Translations under genes and position numbers: made by a program
Shown: in pieces, positions 36,037 to 44,267 of the stretch
How positions within the stretch are numbered: the stretch's first letter is position 1
Layout of the letters: every line of letters begins with the position of its first letter
NCBI RefSeq assembly: GCF_964291045.1
Contig: NZ_OZ197277.1
Coordinates: 682,001 to 746,000 of the forward strand
From: PALSA-1444 sp964291045
Lineage (GTDB): Bacteria; Chlamydiota; Chlamydiia; Chlamydiales; Rhabdochlamydiaceae
Length of the DNA: 64,000 nt
Direction: 5' to 3'
Notes under the pieces: model-generated
What the model saw: only the letters and a program-made list of their open reading frames with translations
The model's database searches: none
Told to the model about the DNA's origin: nothing

Positions 36037-36771
36037 ATGGCTTTTTTTTGGGCTGAATTTCTCGGAACAGCACTATTTGTCATGTTAGGTAATGGAGTCA
36101 TTGCCAACAATCTTCTTGCTAAAACAAAAGGTCAGAATGGAGGATGGATAACAATTGCAGCAGGCTGGGGTCTTGCTCTCATGTTAGGCATCTATGCCGC
36201 AGGTTGGGTAAGCGGCGCTCATCTAAACCCTGCAGTGACCTTGGCTCTTTGGTTTTTGAACAAAATGGATGTTCATGCCATGCCTTTTTACCTTGGAGGG
36301 CAGATGGCAGGAGCTTTTACAGGCTCTCTTATTGTATGGCTTGCCTATTTTCCTCACTTTCAAAAAACCTCTGATGCTCATGCAAAACTTGCCTGTTTTG
36401 CCACAGAGCCAGCGATTCGAAGCTATGGATGGAATTTTGTCAGTGAAATGATTGGAACCATGGTGCTCATCATAGGCATACTGTGTTTAGGAAATGAACA
36501 TACAAGAATCAGCGCTAGTGTAGCTCCTTGTATCACAGGGCTGCTTTTTTTAGGGATAGGACTCTCACTTGGAGGGCCGACTGGGTATGCACTGAATCCT
36601 GCAAGGGATTTAGCGCCGCGTTTAGCTTATACGATTTTACCCATTAAGGGAAAAGGGTCTAGTGATTGGTCTTATGCGCTTATTCCTGTAATAGCGCCCC
36701 TAGCCGGGGCTTTACTAGGAGCGTTTATTTACCACTCGTATTTAGGGCTTCTCATCCCTTCTCTTACTTAG
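36037..36771 (+). CDS. glpF: Glycerol facilitator (MIP/aquaglyceroporin)
   Basis: 244 residues. GGAGG precedes the ATG at 36037. It has six hydrophobic segments with the two pore motifs GAHLNPAVTLAL and ALNPARDLAPRL. The Asp after the second NPA (NPARD) is the usual mark of glycerol-permeating members rather than strict water channels. No glycerol kinase gene is adjacent. Its end overlaps the convergent pseudouridine synthase gene by 4 bases. Confidence 0.93.
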   Translation: MAFFWAEFLGTALFVMLGNGVIANNLLAKTKGQNGGWITIAAGWGLALMLGIYAAGWVSGAHLNPAVTLALWFLNKMDVHAMPFYLGGQMAGAFTGSLIVWLAYFPHFQKTSDAHAKLACFATEPAIRSYGWNFVSEMIGTMVLIIGILCLGNEHTRISASVAPCITGLLFLGIGLSLGGPTGYALNPARDLAPRLAYTILPIKGKGSSDWSYALIPVIAPLAGALLGAFIYHSYLGLLIPSLT

Positions 36772-37637
36772 AGAAAATATTTTCTAAAGGGGAGAAACGG
36801 TGCGGGTAAAGGAGCTTTAAAAGAGAGCTTTTTTCCCGACACCGGGTGAGTGAACTCTAATTGAAACGCATGGAGGCAAAGACGATGAAAAGCGTTGTTC
36901 TTTGCCCCATATTTTTCATCTCCAATGACAGGGTGCCCAGCGTCTGATGTGTGAACCCGGATCTGATTTTTTCTTCCCGTCTCTAAAGAGAGCCGGATAC
37001 AGGAAAATGTCGGTTTTTCTCCCACAACTTGATAGTGAGTAATCGCAAGCTGTCCATGAGGAGAGCTATACACTTTATAAGCCGCATCTTCTTGAAGATA
37101 ACTTTTCCAAGTTCCTTGCTTCTCTTCTAGATGCCCTTCAATTAGCGCTGCATAGTGACGGTGCACTTCATGCAGCTCAAACTGCTTTTTCATGAGATCT
37201 TTCACTTCAGTTGTATAAGCAAACATCATGAGACCTGATGTATCACGGTCAAGTCTATGGACAGCGTGAACCGGTTTATTTAGCCGCTTTTTTAAAATAG
37301 TGAGCGCTGTTCGCTCTTCTTCTTTAGCAGTGGCTACAGAAAGAAGACCTTCAGGTTTAATGATGACAACGAGATATCTATCTTCATATACAACTTTGAC
37401 TCCTTCATCTGCAAAAGAGAGCGTGGGCCCAACAGTCACATGTTGTCCAATTTCTAGCAGTTGATGCGGCTTTTTCACAACGGTGCCATCAACTTGGACA
37501 CGCCCTTTTTCAATCCACGATTTTAAATTATTTTTTGAGCTGTCAGGGCTTAAAGTCTGTAAAAAGTTGATGAGGATAATTTTTTCTTGAGTTTTTGCTT
37601 TCATTTGCCCAAAAGTATACCATAATCCTTGTTCCAT
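36768..37637 (-). CDS. RluA-family pseudouridine synthase
   Basis: About 289 residues from the ATG at 37637; the ATG at 37604 is also possible, and the frame's first start at 37643 is a TTG. An N-terminal S4-like RNA-binding region (SWIEKGRVQVDGTVV) precedes the catalytic domain. The catalytic Asp lies in VHRLDRDTSGLMMFA, the RluA/RluD signature. TGRKNQIRVHTSDAGHPVIG is the second conserved block. It isomerises uridine in rRNA or tRNA; the exact site cannot be read from sequence. Confidence 0.92.
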   Translation of the reverse strand: MEQGLWYTFGQMKAKTQEKIILINFLQTLSPDSSKNNLKSWIEKGRVQVDGTVVKKPHQLLEIGQHVTVGPTLSFADEGVKVVYEDRYLVVIIKPEGLLSVATAKEEERTALTILKKRLNKPVHAVHRLDRDTSGLMMFAYTTEVKDLMKKQFELHEVHRHYAALIEGHLEEKQGTWKSYLQEDAAYKVYSSPHGQLAITHYQVVGEKPTFSCIRLSLETGRKNQIRVHTSDAGHPVIGDEKYGAKNNAFHRLCLHAFQLEFTHPVSGKKLSFKAPLPAPFLPFRKYFL

Positions 37638-37699
37638 TATCAAATGTGAGTTATAGAATTGACATATTGAACCGATATTTTTAGGAGAAGGAGTTTTTT

Positions 37700-38317
37700 A
37701 TGAAATCGACACGGGAAAAAGTGAGCTATTGTTTAGGGCTTGAAACAGGAAGAAATCTGCAACATCAGTTCAGTGACCTTGACCTTGATTTACTGAGAAA
37801 AGGGTTTGAAGATGGAATCAGTCAGTTACAGCCTGCTTTAGAAATAGAAGAGATTCAATCCATTATGCGGACGTTACGTGAGCAAGTGGAAATGCAGCAG
37901 AAAAAGTTTTACTCAGAACTTTCTGAAAGAAACAAGAAAGAAGGGGAAGCGTTTTTAGAACAAAATCAAAAAGAAGAAGGCGTTCATACGCTTAGGAGCG
38001 GTCTTCAATATCAAGTGATCAAATCAGGAGAGGGGAAAAAACCTACCCCCATTGATCAAGTGTCTGTCCATTACCGAGGAAGCTTTATTAATGGATCTGT
38101 ATTTGATAGCAGCTTTGAAAGAGGAGAGCCTCAAGTGTTTCCTCTGAATAGAGTGATTCCTGGATGGTCAGAGATTTTACAACAGATGCGGGTAGGAGAT
38201 CAGTGGAAAGTGTTTATTCCTCACTATTTAGCTTACGGAGAGTCGGGGTTTGGTCATGAAATTGGACCCAATACGACGTTAATTTTTGATATGGAGTTAC
38301 TTGGAATTGTTGAGTAA
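37700..38317 (+). CDS. FKBP-type peptidyl-prolyl isomerase
   Basis: 205 residues, GGAGAAGGAG upstream. The N-terminal helical part (about 1-100) resembles the dimerisation domain of Mip/FkpA-type proteins. The C-terminal FKBP domain shows VSVHYRGSFINGSVFDSS, FPLNRVIPGWSE and IPHYLAYGESG. There is no signal peptide or lipobox, so it is probably cytosolic (FklB-like) rather than a surface Mip. Its stop overlaps the aroA start (TAATG). Confidence 0.93.
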   Translation: MKSTREKVSYCLGLETGRNLQHQFSDLDLDLLRKGFEDGISQLQPALEIEEIQSIMRTLREQVEMQQKKFYSELSERNKKEGEAFLEQNQKEEGVHTLRSGLQYQVIKSGEGKKPTPIDQVSVHYRGSFINGSVFDSSFERGEPQVFPLNRVIPGWSEILQQMRVGDQWKVFIPHYLAYGESGFGHEIGPNTTLIFDMELLGIVE

Positions 38318-39585
38318 TGCGTGATCAAGTAACCATTTACCCCTCAAGGTTATCAGGAGAAATAACAATACCTCCTTCAAAATCTCAAACCATGAGAGCG
38401 CTTCTTTTTGCCTCCTTGGCAGAGGGAGAAAGTGTTATTAAATCGTCTTTACCCTCACCTGATACAAAGGCGATGATAAAGGCGATTTCTCTTCTGGGCT
38501 CTTCTATTCAAGAGCAAAATCAAGAGCTTAAGGTTATAGGCGGCCATACAAAAGCCTCTGATATCATTGATGCAGGAAACTCTGGGCAGATCCTTCGGTT
38601 TATTGGAGCTGTCTCTGCTCTTTTACCTTCTTATACGGTCATTACAGGAGATCATTCTCTTAAGACAAGAAGACCTGTTAAGCCGTTAATAGATGGGCTC
38701 AATCAACTAGGAGCTTTTGCAACAACGTTGCATAAAGATCACGCCCCAATTTTAATTAAAGGTCCTTTAAAAGGAGGCGTAGCTACCATTTCAGGAGAAG
38801 ATTCTCAGCCAGTCTCTGGCCTTTTAATGGCAGCTGCCTTTGCTCATGAGAGTTCAGAGATTAGAGTCACATCAATTGGAGAGACGCCTTGGATAGATCT
38901 CACTTTAAGTTGGTTTGATCGTTTAGGGATCACTTATCATAACAATTGCTATCAGCAGTATCAAATACCTGGGAGAAGTCAAATAAAGGGGTTTGAATAC
39001 ACCGTTGCAGGGGATTGGAGTTCAGCACTTTACCCACTAGCTGCTGCCTTAGTGACTCAAAGTGAAGTGACACTTCATGGTCTAGATTTTCAAGATGCTC
39101 AAGGGGATAAAAAGGTGATGGATTTACTCATGCAAATGGGCGCTTCTTTTACACTAGATGAAAAAGCTAGGCAGTTAACCGTAAAGAGATCATCTTTACT
39201 TAAAGGGCAAACAATTGATGTTTCTCCCTTTGTCGATGCGATCACGCTGTTACCTGTCATTGCTTGTTATGCAACAACTCCAACTGTCATTACAGGAGGA
39301 AAGATTACAAGGCTAAAAGAGTCAGACAGGATCCATGCGATTGTAACAGAGCTTAAAAAAATGGGAGCTTTAATTGAAGAAAAAGAAGATGGGATGATCA
39401 TCACTCCCTCTACGCTTTACGGCGCTCATGTGAACACCTATCACGATCACCGTATGGCACTTGCTCTTTCGATTGCAGCGTTAGGAGCTAAAGGGCCCAC
39501 AACAATTCAAGGAGTGGGTGTGGTGAATAAAAGCTTTCCTAACTATTTTAAAGAGCTTAAAAGATTAGGCGTTCATCTTGAATAA
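38317..39585 (+). CDS. aroA: 5-enolpyruvylshikimate-3-phosphate synthase
   Basis: 422 residues, full length. It joins shikimate-3-phosphate and PEP. The family landmarks IPPSKSQTMRALLFASLA, DAGNSGQILRFI, GDHSLKTRRPVKPL, and the C-terminal RLKESDRIHA and DHRMALALSIA are all present. It opens a tightly overlapping shikimate operon (aroA-aroK-aroC-aroB-aroDE), the same order as in Chlamydia. Confidence 0.97.
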   Translation: MRDQVTIYPSRLSGEITIPPSKSQTMRALLFASLAEGESVIKSSLPSPDTKAMIKAISLLGSSIQEQNQELKVIGGHTKASDIIDAGNSGQILRFIGAVSALLPSYTVITGDHSLKTRRPVKPLIDGLNQLGAFATTLHKDHAPILIKGPLKGGVATISGEDSQPVSGLLMAAAFAHESSEIRVTSIGETPWIDLTLSWFDRLGITYHNNCYQQYQIPGRSQIKGFEYTVAGDWSSALYPLAAALVTQSEVTLHGLDFQDAQGDKKVMDLLMQMGASFTLDEKARQLTVKRSSLLKGQTIDVSPFVDAITLLPVIACYATTPTVITGGKITRLKESDRIHAIVTELKKMGALIEEKEDGMIITPSTLYGAHVNTYHDHRMALALSIAALGAKGPTTIQGVGVVNKSFPNYFKELKRLGVHLE

Positions 39586-40066
39586 TCTCATTTTGATCGG
39601 ATTTAAAGGATCGGGTAAAAGTACACTTGGAAAAGCGATTTCCTTAAAGTATAGAAAACCGTTCATCGATACAGATGAGCTATTTAATGAGCCTGCCTAT
39701 CTTGTTTATCAAAGAGCTGGGAAAAAGCACTTTCAAGAGCAAGAATCGTATCATATTCAGCAGCTTGAGCATGTGAGAAAAAGTGTCATTGCAACAGGGG
39801 GCGGCTCTATCTGTGATGAGAATAACCGTCATGTTTTACAAAAGCTTGGGGTCATCATTTTCCTCCATACTCCTCAAGAGGTGATTTGGGAGAGATTACA
39901 AAATAGACCCTCTTCTCTTGAATTTTTGCAAGATAAGGGAAATAGGGAGCCATTTAACAAGGTGTATGAAGAGAGGCTTTCTCTTTATCAAAAGATGGCT
40001 CATTATACAGTGAAGACGGAGCAGGAATTATGGCAAGTAATGGATTTGGAACAGTTTTTCGGATAA
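39578..40066 (+). CDS. aroK: Shikimate kinase
   Basis: 162 residues. The P-loop GFKGSGKSTLGKA is at the N-terminus, followed by FIDTDELF and ATGGGSICDE, the shikimate-binding segments. The only start giving an intact P-loop strand is TTG at 39578, overlapping the end of aroA by 8 bases. It ends 37 bases inside aroC. Confidence 0.94.
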   Translation: MNNLILIGFKGSGKSTLGKAISLKYRKPFIDTDELFNEPAYLVYQRAGKKHFQEQESYHIQQLEHVRKSVIATGGGSICDENNRHVLQKLGVIIFLHTPQEVIWERLQNRPSSLEFLQDKGNREPFNKVYEERLSLYQKMAHYTVKTEQELWQVMDLEQFFG

Positions 40067-41106
40067 CCACTTGGGGAGAGTCTCACGGCCCAGCTATTGG
40101 CGTTGTGATTGATGGGTGTCCAGCAGGTGTATCTCTTTCTCAAGAAGATCTTATTTTGGATCTTAAAAGAAGAGCTCCTGGTCAAAACGATTTAGTCACA
40201 CCTCGAAAAGAAGAAGACATTCCTGAAATTTTATCTGGTGTTTTTGAAGGGAAGACAACAGGGACTCCTATTTCCATTTTAATCCGTAACAAAAATCACG
40301 ATCCTAAAGAATACGCTGCTCTAGAGCATCTTTATAGACCAGGCCACGCAGGATTTACCTATTTCAGTAAATACGGCATTTATGATCATAGGGGAGGAGG
40401 AAGAGCCTCTGGAAGAGAGACCGCCTGTAGAGTGGCAGCTGGCGCTATCGCAAGAAAGCTTTTAGAAATGGAGGGTATTTCTTGTCATGCTCATCTTCTT
40501 CAAATGGGAGATATTAAAGCCTCTGGAGAATTTTCTTTAGAAAGAAGAAACAGGAGTTTAGTGAACTGCTCAGATGTAGAAGCGTCTCATGCGATGATAG
40601 AGCTGATTGAACAACTTAAAACAGAGGGAGACTCTATTGGAGGGGTTGTTGGATTTATCATTCAAGGGGTGCCAGTAGGAGCTGGCGACCCGGTGTATGA
40701 AAAAATTGAAGCAAAGCTTGCAAGCGGCATGCTCTCGATCCCTGCCACAAAAGGGTTTGAAATGGGAGAGGGATTTTATGCTTCTTGTTTAAAAGGGTCA
40801 GAGCACAACGATCCTTTCATGATAGAACAAGATCAAGTTGTCACGGAAACAAATCATTCAGGAGGCACTTTAGGAGGCATCACAACAGGGGCTTCTCTTT
40901 GGGGAAAAGTAGCTTTTAAACCGGCATCTAGCATTAAAAAACTGCAAAGAACGGTTTCTACGGAAAAAGAGCCTCTCTCTTATACACTTGCCTCTACCGC
41001 TCGTCACGACCCTTGCATCGCTATACGGGCAGTAGCTGTTGTAGAAGCCATGGCGCTTCTTGTCCTAGCAGATGCCATACTGATGAATAGGTTTGCCAAG
41101 GTATGA
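40030..41106 (+). CDS. aroC: Chorismate synthase
   Basis: 358 residues. It converts EPSP to chorismate with reduced FMN. It starts GFGTVFRITTWGESHGPAIG and contains HRGGGRASGRETACRVAAGA and, near the end, STARHDPCIAIRAV, all family signatures. GGAGCAGGA lies upstream of the ATG. It overlaps aroK by 37 bases and aroB by 4. Confidence 0.97.
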   Translation: MASNGFGTVFRITTWGESHGPAIGVVIDGCPAGVSLSQEDLILDLKRRAPGQNDLVTPRKEEDIPEILSGVFEGKTTGTPISILIRNKNHDPKEYAALEHLYRPGHAGFTYFSKYGIYDHRGGGRASGRETACRVAAGAIARKLLEMEGISCHAHLLQMGDIKASGEFSLERRNRSLVNCSDVEASHAMIELIEQLKTEGDSIGGVVGFIIQGVPVGAGDPVYEKIEAKLASGMLSIPATKGFEMGEGFYASCLKGSEHNDPFMIEQDQVVTETNHSGGTLGGITTGASLWGKVAFKPASSIKKLQRTVSTEKEPLSYTLASTARHDPCIAIRAVAVVEAMALLVLADAILMNRFAKV

Positions 41107-42059
41107 TGTATGTCATCATTTGCGATTCTCATATTGCAGAGCTCTATGCAGAAGAGATTCAAAAAGGAATGGGATTTGATCCCTCTAAGATTTCTCTCTT
41201 AGTCATTTCGCCTGGGGAAGAGTCGAAATCTTTCAAAACATTTGAAACGCTTACATTAGAGCTCAAACGTCTTGGGTGCGGGAGGGATGTCACACTCATT
41301 GCTTTAGGGGGCGGAGTGATTCTTGATCTTACCGGATTTTTAGCTAGCACCTACTGTAGAGGGGTGAAGTGGATCGCGATTCCAACAACACTTCTTGCCA
41401 TGATTGACGCCTCTATTGGAGGAAAGACGGGTATTAACATCGAAGGGGCTAAAAACTGGATAGGCTCTCACTATTTTGCCTCTCAGCTCATCATCAATCC
41501 CTATTTTTTAAAGACGCTTCCTCCTGAGGAGTGGGAAAATGGGATTGTGGAGATGCTCAAAATCTTTCTTCTTACATGTGAAGAGACCTTTTTGCAATTT
41601 TCTCAGGTCCCTTTTCCCTCTTTAATTGCAAAAGCCATTGAGGCAAAAAGACGGATCGTTGCTAAAGATCCTCATGAAAAAGGGGAAAGAGCGCTTTTAA
41701 ATTTAGGTCACACCATTGGGCATGCATTAGAGGGGCTCTCATTATATAGCATGTCTCATGGAAAAACTGTTGGAGTAGGTATTGTTTTAGAATCGAGACT
41801 CTCGTATTTCATGGGTCTTTTATCTAAAAGAGATCTTTTGGTCATTGAAAAGAGTTTTCCTTCTCCTCATATTTCCTACTCTTTTGAAGAGCTGTATTCT
41901 CAGCTGAGGCTTGATAAAAAAAATAAGCAAGGCGTTCCGCATTTTGTCTTATTACAAGGAATTGGGGTTCCGTATGTGCATGAGGGAAACTATGCTCACC
42001 CTGTTCCAGAAGAAATTCTTAAAAAGGTTTTAGATGACGCTTGTATGCGCCCCTGTTAA
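41103..42059 (+). CDS. aroB: 3-dehydroquinate synthase, short N-terminus
   Basis: 318 residues against about 360 for most AroB proteins. The shortfall is at the N-terminus, where the first strands of the family are missing. NAD- and metal-binding features remain: GEESKSF, LGGGVILDLTGFLAS, IPTTLLAMIDASIGGKTGIN, the Lys in NGIVEMLKI, and LNLGHTIGHALE. The start overlaps the aroC stop (ATGA), so no longer start is available. It probably retains activity, but the missing region should be checked. Confidence 0.92.
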   Translation: MMYVIICDSHIAELYAEEIQKGMGFDPSKISLLVISPGEESKSFKTFETLTLELKRLGCGRDVTLIALGGGVILDLTGFLASTYCRGVKWIAIPTTLLAMIDASIGGKTGINIEGAKNWIGSHYFASQLIINPYFLKTLPPEEWENGIVEMLKIFLLTCEETFLQFSQVPFPSLIAKAIEAKRRIVAKDPHEKGERALLNLGHTIGHALEGLSLYSMSHGKTVGVGIVLESRLSYFMGLLSKRDLLVIEKSFPSPHISYSFEELYSQLRLDKKNKQGVPHFVLLQGIGVPYVHEGNYAHPVPEEILKKVLDDACMRPC

Positions 42060-43233
42060 GAGATGGCCTAACGATTTACCTGTTGATCTTTATGAATTTG
42101 AAGAAGGCAGAGTTAAAAAGATATACCGTAGGGATAAGAGCCTTGCCTGGGTTCTTATCAACTACGAAGATGAGGTCAACTATTATCAAGACCCTTTTAT
42201 TGTCTCTTACCATGACTACCGTGCAACAGGGGACTTAGAGTCCATTTTAAGAGCTATGAAAGAAAAGTGGCCAAACGCTACTTATTATAAAATTGCTACC
42301 TTTGCTAATTCTTCTTTAGATGCGCTAAGAATGCTCCACTTTCAAAAAAAGCACCCTGAAGTGATCGGGTTATGCATGGGAGAAAAAGGGGTGATCACAA
42401 GGATTTTATCTCCGATTGTAAAAGCTCCCCTCATGTACGCTCCTTTAAAAGAAGAAGATCAAAATGCTCCAGGTCAGCTCTTATGGAAAACCCTCGTAGA
42501 AATTTATCATTTCCCCAAGTTAACAAGGGAGACAAAGATCTATGCTTTAATCGGAAATCCTGTTTCACAAAGCCTGGGTCATCTTTTTCATAACGATCAA
42601 TTTCAGCTGAAAAGAGAAAATAAAATTTACGTGAAAATACCTTTAGAGGCCTCAGAGCTCTCTTGTTTTTTTCAGCTGATTGAGGGGCTAAATATTGAGG
42701 GGATGAGTGTCACATCTCCTCTTAAGGAAAAAGTCATTCCTTATCTTCAAGAGCTCTCACCTTTAGCCTCTTATATTCAATCGGTTAATACGATTACAAA
42801 AATAAACATTGGCTGGAAGGGAGATAATACCGATGGAGAGGCTGCTTTAAAAGGTTTAGAGAATCTAGAGGGTAAAACAGTTATTGTTTTAGGAGCAGGA
42901 GGGGCTGCAAGGTCAATTGTCTATGCCTTAGTGCAGCAAAAAGCGCATGTTGTGATTTGGAATAGAACGCTTAAAAGAGCTCAAAATTTAGCTCAAGAGT
43001 TTGGGTGTAAGTGGAGCGCCCGGGTCTTTGACTACGATATTTTAATTAATACAACCGCTTATTTTGAGGATCCATTACCTTGTACGTTTAAGAGAGACTC
43101 TACAGTAATGGATATTTCGGTTAAAAGCTCTTCATTTTTAGAAAGGGCCAAACATCAAGGATGCCATACTCTCAATGGTTTTTCGATGTTCTTTGCCCAA
43201 GCCATCAAGCAGCAAGATTTATTTAACACATAA
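42034..43233 (+). CDS. aroDE: Bifunctional 3-dehydroquinate dehydratase / shikimate dehydrogenase
   Basis: 399 residues, shorter than the roughly 480 of Chlamydia AroDE. The N-terminal type I dehydratase part (about 1-150) is compact but keeps SYHDYRATG (catalytic His), TYYKIAT (Schiff-base Lys) and CMGEKGVITR (substrate Arg). The usual early Glu-x-Arg-x-Asp strand is not recognisable. The C-terminal dehydrogenase part shows LIGNPVSQSLGHLFHN, VTSPLKEKV, GDNTDGEAA and VLGAGGAARSIVYAL. It overlaps aroB by 26 bases and closes the operon. Confidence 0.93.
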   Translation: MTLVCAPVKRWPNDLPVDLYEFEEGRVKKIYRRDKSLAWVLINYEDEVNYYQDPFIVSYHDYRATGDLESILRAMKEKWPNATYYKIATFANSSLDALRMLHFQKKHPEVIGLCMGEKGVITRILSPIVKAPLMYAPLKEEDQNAPGQLLWKTLVEIYHFPKLTRETKIYALIGNPVSQSLGHLFHNDQFQLKRENKIYVKIPLEASELSCFFQLIEGLNIEGMSVTSPLKEKVIPYLQELSPLASYIQSVNTITKINIGWKGDNTDGEAALKGLENLEGKTVIVLGAGGAARSIVYALVQQKAHVVIWNRTLKRAQNLAQEFGCKWSARVFDYDILINTTAYFEDPLPCTFKRDSTVMDISVKSSSFLERAKHQGCHTLNGFSMFFAQAIKQQDLFNT

Positions 43234-43380
43234 TGTTTTAACTTGAGGTGTATGACACACATCTAGTGACAAACCAAAAAATAAATCAACTTTTTAACTC
43301 TTAAGAAAAAGTACATTTTTTTAATAGGAACACCCAGTTTCCTCTTTTGGGTTTTGATATTAAAATTATGCAAAAGGTGA

Positions 43381-43983
43381 ATGATGAAAAAAAATCTTAT
43401 CTTTGCTCTTTTAGCCCCTCTCTTAAAGAAATCGTATTTTACAGCGGCAGAAGTTAGGGAGCTGGGGGTATCTACAGCAAAACTTGCCTATTATGTCAAC
43501 CAGGGGCTCATTCAAAGAATGAGCCGGGGGGTATATAAAAGTCCTCAACATGAGCCTTGTCTACAAACGTTTCCATGGGATGATCTTTTAGAGACAAGTT
43601 ACTTAGTTCCAGGAGGTGTGATTTGTTTAATTTCTGCACTAGCTCTTCACGAAATAACCGAAGAAATTCCTAGAACACATTGGATTGCTATTTCTCATAG
43701 CACCTCTTCAAAAAAAAGAAAGGGGGTTAAAATAATGAGGTTTCGTAACATGGATTTAGGAAAAACGGTCATGACAGTGGGAAAGAGCCAGGTGCCTATT
43801 TTTAACCAAGAACGTACAATTATTGATGTTTTTCGGTTCTTAAGTCATGAGACAGCCATCAAGGCGTTAAAAATGGCACTCATGAAAAAAGGAAAAGAGG
43901 CGCTTAATTTGAAGCTCCTCTATGAATATGGATGGAAACTGAAGTGTAATATTGCACCTTATTTACTTGCGATCACCACATGA
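43381..43983 (+). CDS. AbiEi-like antitoxin / transcriptional regulator, orphan
   Basis: 200 residues. The N-terminal winged-helix-like part YFTAAEVRELGVSTAKLAYY followed by IQRMSRGVYKSP and then VICLISALALHEI matches the AbiEi antitoxin family of type IV toxin-antitoxin systems. AAGGTGA precedes two adjacent ATGs (43381 and 43384). The usual AbiEii nucleotidyltransferase toxin does not follow; only an 18-codon frame overlapping the stop as ATGA is present. It may be a relic or a solitary regulator. Confidence 0.8.
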   Translation: MMKKNLIFALLAPLLKKSYFTAAEVRELGVSTAKLAYYVNQGLIQRMSRGVYKSPQHEPCLQTFPWDDLLETSYLVPGGVICLISALALHEITEEIPRTHWIAISHSTSSKKRKGVKIMRFRNMDLGKTVMTVGKSQVPIFNQERTIIDVFRFLSHETAIKALKMALMKKGKEALNLKLLYEYGWKLKCNIAPYLLAITT

Positions 43984-44033
43984 AGGAGCAAGTTTTAAAA
44001 GAGAAAACTGTGGCAAAGAGAAAAAATGGATAA
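43980..44033 (+). pseudogene. Possible remnant of a toxin gene start
   Basis: An ATG overlapping the antitoxin stop (ATGA) opens an 18-codon frame (MKEQVLKEKTVAKRKNG) that ends at 44033. The coupling geometry is what one expects for an AbiEi-AbiEii pair, but nothing recognisable continues in any frame up to 44267. It is listed only as a trace. Confidence 0.2.
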
Positions 44034-44267
44034 GACCATAATATGCACAGGGTATCATCACCTATATTGATACTTTTAGGTGAAGAAAATGCATTTAGAT
44101 CCTGAATGAGAGAGCAGAATACAAGGACAGCTCTTTTCCTCTTTTTGAAGATTATCTTCTCTACAATTTCTCTTTCCCTTCATAATAGTTCTCAAGAGTT
44201 AGGGCATCTCTTTTTTTAAGAGAAGTGACCTTGTAAGAGATGAGATACCATTTGAAGAGGATCATGC

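Noticed and set aside
37659..37690. TTGACA-like box before the FKBP gene as a promoter
   Set aside because: No -10-like hexamer at 16-18 bases; the downstream bases are the ribosome-binding region.
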